DNA of 64,000 nucleotides, taken from IMG/VR virus record IMGVR_UViG_3300032268_000832, positions 1 through 64,000 of that record; one strand, written 5' to 3'. Below, piece after piece: positions 57,565 to 64,000 of the stretch (position 1 is its first letter; each line of letters starts with the position of its first letter). Origin of the DNA: a virus. The notes under the pieces are model-generated. The model was not told the origin of the DNA. It made no database searches and worked only from the letters and a program-made list of their open reading frames with translations. The position numbers were made by a program, and so were the translations under genes.

Positions 57565-57672
57565 TTATGATAATTTATTAATTTCAGCTCGTATAGCAGT
57601 GCCTAATAATGTATCATTTGGTGTTGATTTAACCAGTTCAATAATTTTTTCTAAAAGTTCTTTATTTTCCAT
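57565..57672 (-). CDS. minus-strand micro-gene, 35 aa
   Basis: Short helical protein (M-E-N-K-E-L-L-E-K-I-I-E-L-V) with a good host-type promoter of its own (57685-57716) and a shared terminator. It is antisense to nothing and lies in the gap between capsid and tagged genes. No family. Confidence 0.55.
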   Translation of the reverse strand: MENKELLEKIIELVKSTPNDTLLGTAIRAEINKLS

Positions 57673-57684
57673 ATTTTTTTTTTA

Positions 57685-57716
57685 CAAAGATACTAATTTT
57701 TTTATTAATTTGCAAA
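57685..57716 (-). promoter_or_regulatory. host-type promoter for the 35-aa gene
   Basis: On the minus strand TTTG, 20 nt, TATCTTTG; touches the divergent ATATTTATAA box of 57728. Confidence 0.7.
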
Positions 57717-57725
57717 TATTTATAA
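57716..57725 (+). promoter_or_regulatory. ATATTTATAA box 2 nt before the ATG of 57728
   Basis: Followed by gtATG. Confidence 0.45.
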
Positions 57726-57727
57726 GT

Positions 57728-58489
57728 ATGAAAAAATTAATAAAAAAGTTAATTAGAGAAAGTTTAGAAGACATCGCTGGTTTTACAAACATAACACCAG
57801 AGGAACGCAAAGAAATCGATAGAAGATATAAAGAGTTTGTTTTATCTGATACTGAAAGCGCTGTTAAAGCTAAAAAACAACTTGACCATTACAATAAGGT
57901 AATAAGCGACCCAAAATTTGCCAACCAAGAATGGATTCCAAAAGCTTTTAAAGACCAAATTAGTGCATTACAAAATACAATTAATGCTGCTAAAAATAGA
58001 GATAGAAAAGCTGTGTATCATGAAATAGCTAGAAATTATTTATCATGGAAAAGATATGAAGATGATATAGTTAAAGCTAGAGAGTCTAGAACCTTTGGTA
58101 AAGAAGACATTATAAACCTATTTGTAGACGCTTTAGAAGGAGGTTCTAACTATTGGTATGAGATACGTCATTTACCTAACGAAGTTCGCTATAAAGCCAA
58201 GGAAATGGGTCAATCAGTATCTGAAGCTATAGGTGAGTATATTCTTAAAGGTGGTTATGTTCAATTTTATGATGCTGAAGAAGAATATGACGAAGATGAT
58301 TATACTGAAACACATTCAGATAATGGATTGTTGGGTACAGTAGATATGGATTCAATTCTAGAAGCAATAACAATAATAAAAAGAGATTACCCAGATGTTT
58401 GGGAAAATATACTTGATGAGCAATACGATGCAAACGATGCTGATATATTTTTACAATTATGCGTTATGGGTGATGTAGTATTTGGTTAA
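57728..58489 (+). CDS. tagged putative internal head protein, 253 aa
   Basis: N-terminal tag M-K-K-L-I-K-K-L-I-R-E, cleavage after Glu11 expected. Start at 57728, not the earlier GTG in frame at 57599. The remainder is helical and charged, with an acidic segment near 175-185; unrecognised. Runs directly into the secreted nuclease gene (1-nt gap). Confidence 0.75.
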   Translation: MKKLIKKLIRESLEDIAGFTNITPEERKEIDRRYKEFVLSDTESAVKAKKQLDHYNKVISDPKFANQEWIPKAFKDQISALQNTINAAKNRDRKAVYHEIARNYLSWKRYEDDIVKARESRTFGKEDIINLFVDALEGGSNYWYEIRHLPNEVRYKAKEMGQSVSEAIGEYILKGGYVQFYDAEEEYDEDDYTETHSDNGLLGTVDMDSILEAITIIKRDYPDVWENILDEQYDANDADIFLQLCVMGDVVFG

Positions 58490-58490
58490 T

Positions 58491-59135
58491 ATGAAAAAAA
58501 TATTTTTAATAATAACATTGTTCATGACAATGAACGTGTTTTCACAAACAGTTACAACAGATAATAAACTAATAATACCTCACGGGGACATTACGTTGTA
58601 TTTAACGAAAGATACATGTGCTTTGTTATCTAAACATGTTTTAAAGTATTCGAGCTTTCTAAAGCTTGATAAAGAGCGTGATAATCGTTGGTTTCAAGAT
58701 ACGTATAAGGGTAGATATTATAAAGACGCATATTTGAAAACTGGATATGATATTGGTCATCTAACACCGTCGCACATTACATCTTATGATAACGAATTAA
58801 ACCATATGTCTTTTAGCTTGTTCAATGCAGCGCCACAGTTGGCTGGATTTAACAGAGGTAAATGGGCCCAGATGGAAGGAGATGTTGAACGCATAATATC
58901 TGATAACAAACAAGATGTTGTTATTATTACTGGTGTTATATACGACCCAAACAACATAAGGTTTATGGGTAAATCTAGAATTCCTATACCATCAGCATTT
59001 TTTAAGGTTTTATTCATGAACGGTAAAACACAATGTTGGGTTGGTTCAAATATTAATGGTTTGATAGTGACTATTACTTTAAAGGATTTAAACGAATTAT
59101 TCAAAAAGAACAAAATGAATTTAACAATACAATAA
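58491..59135 (+). CDS. secreted DNA/RNA non-specific endonuclease, 214 aa
   Basis: Signal peptide ending V-F-S before Q (residues 1-18). The NUC-type active site is D-I-G-H-L-T-P (87-93; family usually D-R-G-H), with the metal-binding Asn in L-F-N-A-A-P-Q (Asn112) and F-N-R-G-K-W. Substrate is DNA and/or RNA without sequence preference, acting in the periplasm or outside. The Arg-to-Ile change in the motif is unusual. Sandwiched between two tagged genes. Could destroy DNA of co-infecting phages or scavenge nucleotides. Confidence 0.85.
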   Translation: MKKIFLIITLFMTMNVFSQTVTTDNKLIIPHGDITLYLTKDTCALLSKHVLKYSSFLKLDKERDNRWFQDTYKGRYYKDAYLKTGYDIGHLTPSHITSYDNELNHMSFSLFNAAPQLAGFNRGKWAQMEGDVERIISDNKQDVVIITGVIYDPNNIRFMGKSRIPIPSAFFKVLFMNGKTQCWVGSNINGLIVTITLKDLNELFKKNKMNLTIQ

Positions 59136-59657
59136 ATGAAAAATTTGATTAAACAATTACTTCGAGAAAATCTTTTAAGCGAGGTTAGTGATGATATTTA
59201 TGAAATAATTAGAACCCAATACCCTAATGCTAGAATTATGATGGAAGCTAGAGGTTCTGTTGATGGTGATAAGATAATATATAAACCTAAACAACAACCT
59301 GATAAACCTATGGCTAAACCTTTTGGATTATGGTATTCTATAGGTACTGAATGGATTGATTGGGTAAGAATGGAAATGCCACAATGGGAACGTGACCACG
59401 CATTTCTTTTGGATATTGATGATAGTAGATTATTAAAAATTAATACTTATGAAGATTTAAAATTATTTAATGAAGAATATGTTATTGATAATTATTATGT
59501 TGATTGGAAAAGAGTTAGTGAAAAATATGGTGGTATAGAAATAGTACCATATATTTATGAAGCTAGATATGAAATGCTTTGGTATTATACGTGGGATGTA
59601 GCTTCTGGTTGTATATGGGCACCTAATATGCTTAAAAAATCAAAATTAATACAATAA
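59136..59657 (+). CDS. tagged protein, possible ADP-ribosyltransferase-like, 173 aa
   Basis: Tag M-K-N-L-I-K-Q-L-L-R-E at the start. Residues 60-170 include F-G-L-W-Y-S-I-G-T-E-W, D-W-K-R-V, G-G-I-E-I-V-P-Y and W-D-V-A-S-G-C-I-W, a pattern of a compact enzyme-like domain. I find it reminiscent of ADP-ribosyltransferase-type folds, which T4 packages as Alt, but no motif proves this. Confidence 0.6.
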   Translation: MKNLIKQLLRENLLSEVSDDIYEIIRTQYPNARIMMEARGSVDGDKIIYKPKQQPDKPMAKPFGLWYSIGTEWIDWVRMEMPQWERDHAFLLDIDDSRLLKINTYEDLKLFNEEYVIDNYYVDWKRVSEKYGGIEIVPYIYEARYEMLWYYTWDVASGCIWAPNMLKKSKLIQ

Positions 59658-59680
59658 AAAAGGGCCATATGGCCCTTTTT
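59657..59680. terminator. bidirectional terminator
   Basis: AAAAAGGGCC-atat-GGCCCTTTTT between convergent genes. Confidence 0.9.
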
Positions 59681-59709
59681 ATATATACGTTAACTCGATT
59701 AATTATTTA

Positions 59710-60618
59710 TTATGCTTTTGTACCGCAACTAGCACAGAACTTGTGTCCTTTACCTAATTTGGCACCACAGTTTGTGCAATATCTTTTTACATTGATATCT
59801 TCAACTGTGTTAACTTTTTGAGATACTGGAAGCAACTTAGCTTCAATAGTATAAAAAGCAAAATATTCAAAATCTTTATTTACTGTTTTGAATTTTTGGT
59901 CAGAATCAGAACCTTCTTCAACTCTACCAGTTTCAATTGATTTAGATTTCTTAGCAACCCCTTTAGTTAGATTTAAAGGTGTTTCAACACTTTTTTCAGT
60001 TTGCATCCAATCCATCGTTGCTGAACCGTCATGTACGCTTGAACTATAAAACGCGCTAGTTGATAAATTACTACTACCTCCAATGATTGTGTTAGTGGTT
60101 GTGAAGGTGTTAGTTATTGGTGTAGTTGAACCATAAACGTAACCACCAGTGTTAGTGTTATCGTAACGGATAATACCTTGGTCGTAGTTTTGTCCACCCC
60201 AGATATCTCTAGTACCACCAATTCTTAATATTGGGTTTCTTGGTCTAGGTTTTGACTCTCTGTAAAATTGAACCTTGAAATCACCATTATTTACTATTGC
60301 TTCTTTCACTTCTTGAGTGTTAGCTACTTCGTATGTGTCGAATAAGAATTTTTTGGCAACGTCTAAGTATCTATCTAAGAATACACGTTGACCTGGGCTC
60401 AATACAAGACCACCCTGTGAGATAACATTTCCGTTAAGTGTAATTTTAGCAAGTACAGATTCCGTAGTTGGATTGAAAAGTTCAATCTGGAACTCTTGCC
60501 CTTTTTGTAAATAATAAGTTGGCAAATCACCTTCTTTTTTGTAAAGTTTAACTCTACTTTTGTTCACAGCAATGTTTGCTGTTGGCATTTTTGGTGCCAC
60601 ATAGTTTAATTGTTTCAT
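59710..60618 (-). CDS. zinc-ribbon protein, probably virion-associated, 302 aa
   Basis: N-terminal 150 residues are beta-rich (Y-Y-L-Q-K-G-Q-E-F-Q-I-E-L-F-N-P). A Thr/Ser/Asn-rich linker follows, and the C-terminus is a zinc ribbon, C-T-N-C-G-A...F-C-A-S-C-G. Such ends bind zinc in small proteins. The ATATTTATAT box is 108 nt upstream, giving a long leader with an AACTC/GAGTT stem. Function unknown. Confidence 0.7.
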   Translation of the reverse strand: MKQLNYVAPKMPTANIAVNKSRVKLYKKEGDLPTYYLQKGQEFQIELFNPTTESVLAKITLNGNVISQGGLVLSPGQRVFLDRYLDVAKKFLFDTYEVANTQEVKEAIVNNGDFKVQFYRESKPRPRNPILRIGGTRDIWGGQNYDQGIIRYDNTNTGGYVYGSTTPITNTFTTTNTIIGGSSNLSTSAFYSSSVHDGSATMDWMQTEKSVETPLNLTKGVAKKSKSIETGRVEEGSDSDQKFKTVNKDFEYFAFYTIEAKLLPVSQKVNTVEDINVKRYCTNCGAKLGKGHKFCASCGTKA

Positions 60619-60725
60619 TTTTAATTAACTTTTAATTTTTGTTATTATTGTACCAATTTCTTTATTGCCTAGACAACTCTAAAGCCTATTAAGACTCGAA
60701 ACCAATACGTGAGTTAACGTATATA

Positions 60726-60735
60726 ATATAAATAT
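60726..60735 (-). promoter_or_regulatory. ATATTTATAT box for 59710-60618
   Basis: Minus strand; 108 nt before the ATG. Confidence 0.35.
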
Positions 60736-60764
60736 AATAATTTTTTTTTTATTTGTCAATACTT

Positions 60765-61103
60765 TTATTGAAAATCTGAACCCATTTCACATAATGTTGA
60801 TTGGATTTGGTGCCAATAAGTATCAGCTTCATCTGGCATTGAATCCCCAGACATACCATATTGTTTTATTTCACCATCAATTTCAATTTGTTCGTTTTTT
60901 AAATTTTTCAAAGGCGCGTAAATTCTTTTCATTACTTTTGTCTTTGTCGCTTCATCCATATCTTTTGTGGCAGCTTTTACATATCTAATTGCTTCGGTGT
61001 ATGAACCTATAGTCATTTTATTACATAGTGATTCCATCGCTGAATTCATTTCTTGACCATCAATAAGTTCCTCTCTTAGTAATTTTTTTATAAATTTTTT
61101 CAT
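60765..61103 (-). CDS. tagged putative internal protein, 112 aa
   Basis: Tag M-K-K-F-I-K-K-L-L-R-E, then helical, Met-rich protein. It overlaps the end of 61103 by 1 nt, so shares its transcript. Confidence 0.7.
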   Translation of the reverse strand: MKKFIKKLLREELIDGQEMNSAMESLCNKMTIGSYTEAIRYVKAATKDMDEATKTKVMKRIYAPLKNLKNEQIEIDGEIKQYGMSGDSMPDEADTYWHQIQSTLCEMGSDFQ

Positions 61104-62509
61104 TATTGTCCTTTTCTTAATTCTACTTGATTAACAATATTAAATTGACAAACATTTTTAAGTGTTGTTACTTCTAAATTTGATGTTGCTAATACATCTA
61201 AGTAATATGTGTTAGGGATAAGACTAGGTGTGTCCAATAAGAAATAATAATAATTATTGGCCATTTCTACAGGTTGAAAATCAATCACTGTTAATTCAGC
61301 ACCACCTTCTTTTACATATAATCTATATTGTAAGTTATCGATATATTGTGTTTGTTCTACTGTATATGGTATTCTAGCAGAAACAATAACCCTTCTAACG
61401 TCACCTCTTAATATGTTCTCTTGGTTTCTAACACCGCTTATATTTACAGCAACTTTTTTAGGTAACATATCGTTGGTTCCTATATTATAATATTCAAAAG
61501 AGGATTTAACTACAAAATCTAATGATAATTCTGGTCTAGAAACTCCGTTAATTACAACATTTTTCCAAACATCATTAAACATTGTTTCTACATTTCCACT
61601 ATTAGTAGGTACAATTATATCAATACTATACACACCCTTCGTAACATGGTTAACATCTGAAGAAGTATAAGCGCTAAATAAATTACCATTACTATCGTAT
61701 ACATCTACATTAGGTATTTGGTCTAAATTTGTTGGGTTTCCGCCAATATTTACGTAAAGATATAGTTTGTTATTCTTATCTAAGAAAAAGTTGTTTCTAT
61801 CGTCTTTAATGTGGTTCTCATAAGTTGTTTCAATATATGGTTCGTAGAATGTTTGCGTGTTGTTAGTAAAGAAACCAACATATTGAAGTGCCGTTGTGTT
61901 TAAAAGTTCGTAACCTCTAGCAAACGCAATCCCTAAACCATAGTTCGTATTACCAGTTAACACACCATTAACATAATCAGTAATGTCCATTTCAATATTT
62001 TCATTACCCTTGTCAAAATGTTGTGTTGTTACTGTGATACTAGAAGGTGAACCAGAATAAACACCAGTACCGCCACTCCAATTAAAACCTGTTTTTGGGT
62101 TAACCCAGTTTGATGGTCCTGTTGAGTACAGATAATCACCGCTAGTTAATATTGGAACTTCGTAATCATAACCAACACCGTTATCCCAATCTTGGTTTAT
62201 TTTAAAGAGTATTAAGTCAAACGAAGTAGCTCTATCTTTGGCAGCCATAGTACCGTTTAATAACCCAGTATCAAAAGATGCAGTGTTTGTAAGTCTAAGT
62301 GTATGTTTTAATTTCGATAAATCAGTATAAGTACCACCAGTGTACAACTGTTTTAAATTAGTTTCATCAAAATGAAATAAAAATCTGCTATATTTTTCAA
62401 TACCATCATAACCACCATAAAACAATTCAGTAACAGGATTTAAACCTGTGTTTGCTATTGTATTACTGATTATAGTATTATTTTTGTCGAAATATGTACG
62501 TATTACCAT
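61103..62509 (-). CDS. putative virion structural (tail/baseplate) protein, 468 aa
   Basis: Entirely beta-rich, with repeated domains: a DNRLRE-like N-terminal part (F-L-F-H-F-D...L-R-L-T-N-T), then immunoglobulin-like strands. No enzyme motif. Location beside the gp5-like gene suggests a baseplate or neck component. Confidence 0.65.
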   Translation of the reverse strand: MVIRTYFDKNNTIISNTIANTGLNPVTELFYGGYDGIEKYSRFLFHFDETNLKQLYTGGTYTDLSKLKHTLRLTNTASFDTGLLNGTMAAKDRATSFDLILFKINQDWDNGVGYDYEVPILTSGDYLYSTGPSNWVNPKTGFNWSGGTGVYSGSPSSITVTTQHFDKGNENIEMDITDYVNGVLTGNTNYGLGIAFARGYELLNTTALQYVGFFTNNTQTFYEPYIETTYENHIKDDRNNFFLDKNNKLYLYVNIGGNPTNLDQIPNVDVYDSNGNLFSAYTSSDVNHVTKGVYSIDIIVPTNSGNVETMFNDVWKNVVINGVSRPELSLDFVVKSSFEYYNIGTNDMLPKKVAVNISGVRNQENILRGDVRRVIVSARIPYTVEQTQYIDNLQYRLYVKEGGAELTVIDFQPVEMANNYYYFLLDTPSLIPNTYYLDVLATSNLEVTTLKNVCQFNIVNQVELRKGQ

Positions 62510-62521
62510 GTTTTGTTTTTA

Positions 62522-62531
62522 TTATAAATAT
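62522..62531 (-). promoter_or_regulatory. ATATTTATAA box for 61103-62509
   Basis: Minus strand, 12 nt before the ATG. Confidence 0.5.
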
Positions 62532-62548
62532 CACAAAACTTAATAAAA

Positions 62549-63550
62549 TTAATTGATTCTAATGTTTTTAGATAACATAGTTTCTTCAAGTTTGGCAGCG
62601 TTCTTTTGAAATTCAAAAACAGCTTGTTTATTACCATCTATTGTTAAATCAGTTGGTGGTTTACCGTTACCGTTATGTACGTGTGATAAGAAAGCTTCTT
62701 TAAGTAAAATAAGGTATTGTAATAACACGTCGCCAAATGGTAATTGATGAGCGGTGGTTAATATTTTTTCCAATTCATCTGTTGATATTAAATCAACGTT
62801 ATTTGTAGTGTTAAAATTAGGTGAACCACCATGAGTTATAAAATTTATTTTATTTGATACGATATTGGTTACGCTACCTACTCTATCAGAAACTTCAGTT
62901 TCAGTTAATTTTGGTAAATTAACTTTGTTTTTGATTTGAATATAAGCTTGAGTTTCCGTATTAAATTTAATAGGGTAAGGGTTTGTTTGTGTGATTTGAG
63001 ACTCCACAAATTTACCAGCTCTAATAACTATTTCATTATCTTTTTGTGTGATGTCTGTATTGTATCTACCTTGAATTGAAATATCGTTTGGGTTCGGGAA
63101 AACACCTTTTAATTCAGGAATATTAGCTGGTGTAACGTTTGGTGCCACTGGACCAAAGGTAAACCCAGCCAACGCAGTTGTTCTGGCAGAATCAAAACTA
63201 AGTTTATTTAACTGAGAAATAATTGGCCCGATATATAAACGGTCAGCGCTTTCTTTTTGTTTGTTTAGTAAAAAGATTAACACCATTTCACCCACTTTAG
63301 GTTTTATTGATAAGTGTTTTGGTAATAAAGGTAAACACCATGGTAAAGCGTCATATCCACTAACACCTTCACCTAATAACTCGTCATCACCACCAGTTGT
63401 GACTGAACCTTTTACCCAAACTTTAACTCTATCTAAACCCAAAGGGTCATCAACGGCCATAACCTCACCAAATTTTAAATATTGAAAATTTAATGGGTCG
63501 TTGTCGTTGTTTTTTACACCTCTAGTTAATCTATTACTACCTTCTAACAT
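62549..63550 (-). CDS. baseplate spike protein, gp5 OB-fold type, 333 aa
   Basis: Residues about 20-110 have the gp5/VgrG OB pattern: F-G-E-V-M-A-V-D-D-P-L-G-L-D-R-V-K-V-W-V...L-P-W-C-L-P-L-L-P followed by K-V-G-E-M-V-L-I-F. There is no lysozyme domain, so unlike T4 gp5 it lacks the cell-wall cutting part. The C-terminal part is not a clear beta-helix. Confidence 0.75.
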   Translation of the reverse strand: MLEGSNRLTRGVKNNDNDPLNFQYLKFGEVMAVDDPLGLDRVKVWVKGSVTTGGDDELLGEGVSGYDALPWCLPLLPKHLSIKPKVGEMVLIFLLNKQKESADRLYIGPIISQLNKLSFDSARTTALAGFTFGPVAPNVTPANIPELKGVFPNPNDISIQGRYNTDITQKDNEIVIRAGKFVESQITQTNPYPIKFNTETQAYIQIKNKVNLPKLTETEVSDRVGSVTNIVSNKINFITHGGSPNFNTTNNVDLISTDELEKILTTAHQLPFGDVLLQYLILLKEAFLSHVHNGNGKPPTDLTIDGNKQAVFEFQKNAAKLEETMLSKNIRIN

Positions 63551-63732
63551 TAAGCTTCGTTTTTAAGTCTTTTTAAAATAATTTTATTAGCACTTTCAAA
63601 TCGTTTTTCAATTTCGATTAATTTATCGTAATCTTGAACCATTTTTAATTTTAAAGCTTCATAATCAGCTTCCATTTGTTTTATTTCAAACAAGATTTCA
63701 TTGTTTGATTTTTCTTCTAAATCTTCATTCAT
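63550..63732 (-). CDS. small coiled-coil protein, 60 aa
   Basis: Heptad-like Glu/Lys/Leu protein, nearly all coiled coil. Overlaps the gp5-like start by 1 nt. Possibly a baseplate accessory. Confidence 0.65.
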   Translation of the reverse strand: MNEDLEEKSNNEILFEIKQMEADYEALKLKMVQDYDKLIEIEKRFESANKIILKRLKNEA

Positions 63733-63736
63733 AATA

Positions 63737-64000
63737 TTATCTAATTATTCCATTACCAATACCCATAGTTGTTGTAACACCTTGTATTAATACTGGCGCA
63801 CCTAAGTTTCCAATACCCACACCCATTATACCAACTCCAGGTGGGATGACAACATTAACAACACTTTCGGTTAATATGGCATTTATTATTTCCTCACATT
63901 GAATCGCTAACATAGCTTCAGAAGTGTTTGGACCGTCAGCAAAAACATCACCAACAACTAAACCAGCTTCTGATTGTCTAGAGATAATTCTAGAAGCAAT
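63737..64000 (-). CDS. partial virion-type protein (N-terminus beyond window)
   Basis: Open frame of 87 residues up to the window edge ending in a Gly/Val/Ile-rich tail (G-I-M-G-V-G-I-G-N-L-G-A). It lies 4 nt before the next gene of the minus-strand operon. Family not recognised. Confidence 0.65.
   Translation of the reverse strand: MASRIISRQSEAGLVVGDVFADGPNTSEAMLAIQCEEIINAILTESVVNVVIPPGVGIMGVGIGNLGAPVLIQGVTTTMGIGNGIIR

Noticed and set aside
57599-57727. GTG-started extension of the 57728 gene
   Set aside because: It would run through a minus-strand gene and promoter; the tag begins at the ATG at 57728.
60640-60720. tRNA-like sequence (GGTTTCGAGTC on minus strand)
   Set aside because: No complete cloverleaf or acceptor stem can be built; treated as structured leader of the 60618 gene.

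Overview
This window is phage DNA from a large tailed (T4-like, contractile-tail) phage of a Bacteroidota host, probably a Flavobacterium-like one. The virion module follows T4 order: large terminase, portal, small proteins, prohead protease, acidic scaffold and a gp23-like major capsid protein with a processable N-terminal segment. A gp5-like baseplate protein lies further on. The host group is inferred from Bacteroidota-type promoters (-33 TTTG, -7 TAnnTTTG), the near absence of Shine-Dalgarno sequences, low GC and Bacteroidota-style signal peptides ending in FSQ.

Layout. (1) About 1-13.3 kb, all on the + strand: some 35 small, mostly unrecognised genes. Nearly all are fired singly or in pairs from at least 19 copies of one promoter-plus-leader cassette; four copies of a second element (TGTACACATTTGTGTC) also occur. 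Recognisable products are a free-standing DnaA domain IV-like protein, an ankyrin protein, a lipoprotein and a secreted beta-rich protein. Two stretches resemble integron gene cassettes with attC-like hairpins. (2) About 12.0-13.7 kb: a gene-poor locus with tandem 18-mers and 14-mers, a long alternating purine-pyrimidine GT tract, one gene, and a C-rich block able to form a G-quadruplex on the minus strand. (3) About 13.7-39 kb: mixed strands, holding metabolic and takeover genes (thioredoxin, thymidylate synthase, ClpC-like unfoldase, nucleases, glycosyltransferase, phosphoesterase, YkuK-like RNase H fold) and many proteins carrying a short (I/L)-K-x-L-(L/I)-R-E tag. (4) About 39-57.5 kb, + strand: tail/fibre-like proteins, internal head proteins, terminase, portal, protease, scaffold and capsid. 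(5) About 57.6-64 kb: more tagged proteins and a secreted nuclease, then minus-strand baseplate/virion genes running off the window.

How it may work together. The tag ends in L-x-E, the T4-type prohead-protease cleavage consensus, and sits at the N-terminus, C-terminus or between domains of about a dozen otherwise unrelated proteins. I infer a capsid-targeting signal that loads a cargo of proteins into the head for injection with the DNA. The cargo would include an ArdC-like antirestriction/metallopeptidase protein, a GNAT-tag-metallopeptidase fusion, and large proteins with a WC/HC-motif domain. A second regulatory motif, ATATTTATAA, precedes most tagged and structural genes and is a candidate late promoter. 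Two gene pairs (ABC-ATPase/GNAT and a pair of head proteins) are joined by a -1 shift at T9 and A10 runs, either programmed frameshifting or homopolymer errors.
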